Source: CAZOVB01 sp964583095
GTDB taxonomy: Bacteria; Planctomycetota; Phycisphaerae; SM23-33
DNA length: 6,656 nt
Reading direction: 5' to 3'
Assembly (NCBI GenBank): GCA_964583095.1
Contig: CAZOVB010000118.1
Coordinates: forward strand, 1-6,656
A program made the translations under genes and the position numbers. Positions 6,392-6,656 of the stretch are shown one piece after another; position 1 is the first letter of the stretch; the number at the start of each line of letters is the position of its first letter. A model generated the notes under the pieces. It was not told the origin of the DNA. It saw nothing but the letters and a program-made list of their open reading frames with translations, and ran no database searches.

Positions 6392-6549
6392 AACTTCTTT
6401 CTTTCAAAAATTCAAAAACCAACACTTATAGAGGATTTATAGTCCTCTTTTAACGTTTTTTCAAAATCCCAATTGTTAAGGTATCCACCATGTCTAATCG
6501 TACAATCCAATATTTTTACATTTTTATGTGAATCTAAATCAATATTCAT
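6390..6549 (-). pseudogene. Truncated HMGL-like (DRE-TIM) aldolase remnant
   Basis: An open frame starting at ATG 6549 reads MNIDLDSHKNVKILDC, then TIRHGGYLNNWDFEK, and stops at TGA (6412-6414) after 45 codons. The stretch VKILDCTIRHGGYLNNWDF is the signature N-terminus of HMGL-like aldolases (4-hydroxy-2-oxovalerate aldolase and relatives in glycan clusters, normally DCTLRDGGY), which run to 300 residues or more. Almost the entire TIM barrel is absent. The Asp after the catalytic Arg, a metal ligand in the family, is His here. Removing one T from the run near 6414-6418 would extend the frame to a TAG at 6390-6392. That stop overlaps the Shine-Dalgarno of the next gene, as a native gene end would, so an internal deletion plus frameshift is the likely history. 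There is no clear ribosome site upstream. Family recognition is by eye but the motif is distinctive. Confidence 0.75.
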
Positions 6550-6556
6550 AATGACA

Positions 6557-6634
6557 TCAACTTAGTAAGAATACATGCTCAAATTTTCCCACATGACTCT
6601 CTGATATGATTTTTTCCTTCAAAAAGTTATTCAT
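6557..6634 (-). other. 25-codon ORF of unknown status upstream of the aldolase remnant
   Basis: An ATG-started frame reads MNNFLKEKIISESHVG and ends KFEHVFLLS before TGA, 7 nt before the aldolase-remnant ATG. There is no convincing Shine-Dalgarno. Upstream of it, sequence at the window edge ends in another frame with a TAG, so this stretch may be a second scar or plain spacer. I cannot name a family, and chance is a reasonable explanation. Confidence 0.2.
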
Positions 6635-6656
6635 ATGTTATCTACAACTCACGTTT

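Noticed and set aside
6430..6448. AGAGGA/TCCTCT hairpin followed by TTTT on the plus strand, as a rho-independent terminator
   Set aside because: The stem is only 6 bp with a 7-nt loop, it lies inside the aldolase remnant, and no plus-strand gene precedes it.
10..6630. CAAAAAGTTAT at both ends of the window (10-20 and 6620-6630), as possible flanking direct repeats of a mobile unit
   Set aside because: An 11-base AT-rich match is expected several times by chance in this length, and no inverted terminal repeats or transposase accompany it.
1..6656. CRISPR arrays, tRNA or rRNA genes, insertion sequences and toxin-antitoxin pairs
   Set aside because: I looked for regular repeats, cloverleaf-like stretches, transposase motifs and paired small genes and saw none.

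Overview
The window is a compact stretch of an AT-rich genome (roughly 30% G+C by eye) with every convincing gene on the minus strand. The genes are intron-less, closely packed, and mostly preceded by Shine-Dalgarno sequences (AAGGAG, GAGGA, GAGGGG). This fits a low-GC bacterium, or an archaeon that uses Shine-Dalgarno initiation. No rRNA, tRNA or lineage marker is present, so I cannot assign a taxon. The content is that of a surface-glycan (LPS, capsule, S-layer or flagellin glycosylation) sugar-biosynthesis locus.

In the direction of transcription (right to left) the layout is as follows. At 6390-6656 there are gene scars, including a clear N-terminal fragment of an HMGL-like (DRE-TIM) aldolase. 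At 5666-6379 lies a NeuA-type cytidylyltransferase. A 26-codon mini-ORF at 5582-5662 runs into the start of a class I SAM methyltransferase (4888-5595). A second methyltransferase, with an N-terminal zinc ribbon, occupies 3864-4751. Next come a Gfo/Idh/MocA NAD(P)-dependent oxidoreductase (2533-3744) and an Ldh2-family malate/lactate-type dehydrogenase (1440-2513). A family-2 glycosyltransferase fused to a second, degenerate cytidylyltransferase-like domain ends the set (119-1477). The last three genes are tightly coupled, with a 19-nt gap and then an overlap; the first three are separated by 70-136 nt. Bases 1-118 hold no gene I can support.

The genes plausibly act together. An aldolase (now broken here, perhaps replaced elsewhere) would supply a 2-oxo acid. 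The Ldh2-like and Gfo/Idh-like enzymes would adjust its oxidation state, the methyltransferases would decorate the product or the glycan, the cytidylyltransferase would make a CMP-activated acidic sugar or hydroxy acid, and the GT2 fusion would transfer a sugar. This pathway is inferred from gene families and co-location; no substrate can be read from the sequence. The strongest points for follow-up are the aldolase remnant, the GT2-cytidylyltransferase fusion with a collapsed nucleotide-binding loop, and the loss in both cytidylyltransferase-like proteins of the Asp pair that usually binds metal.
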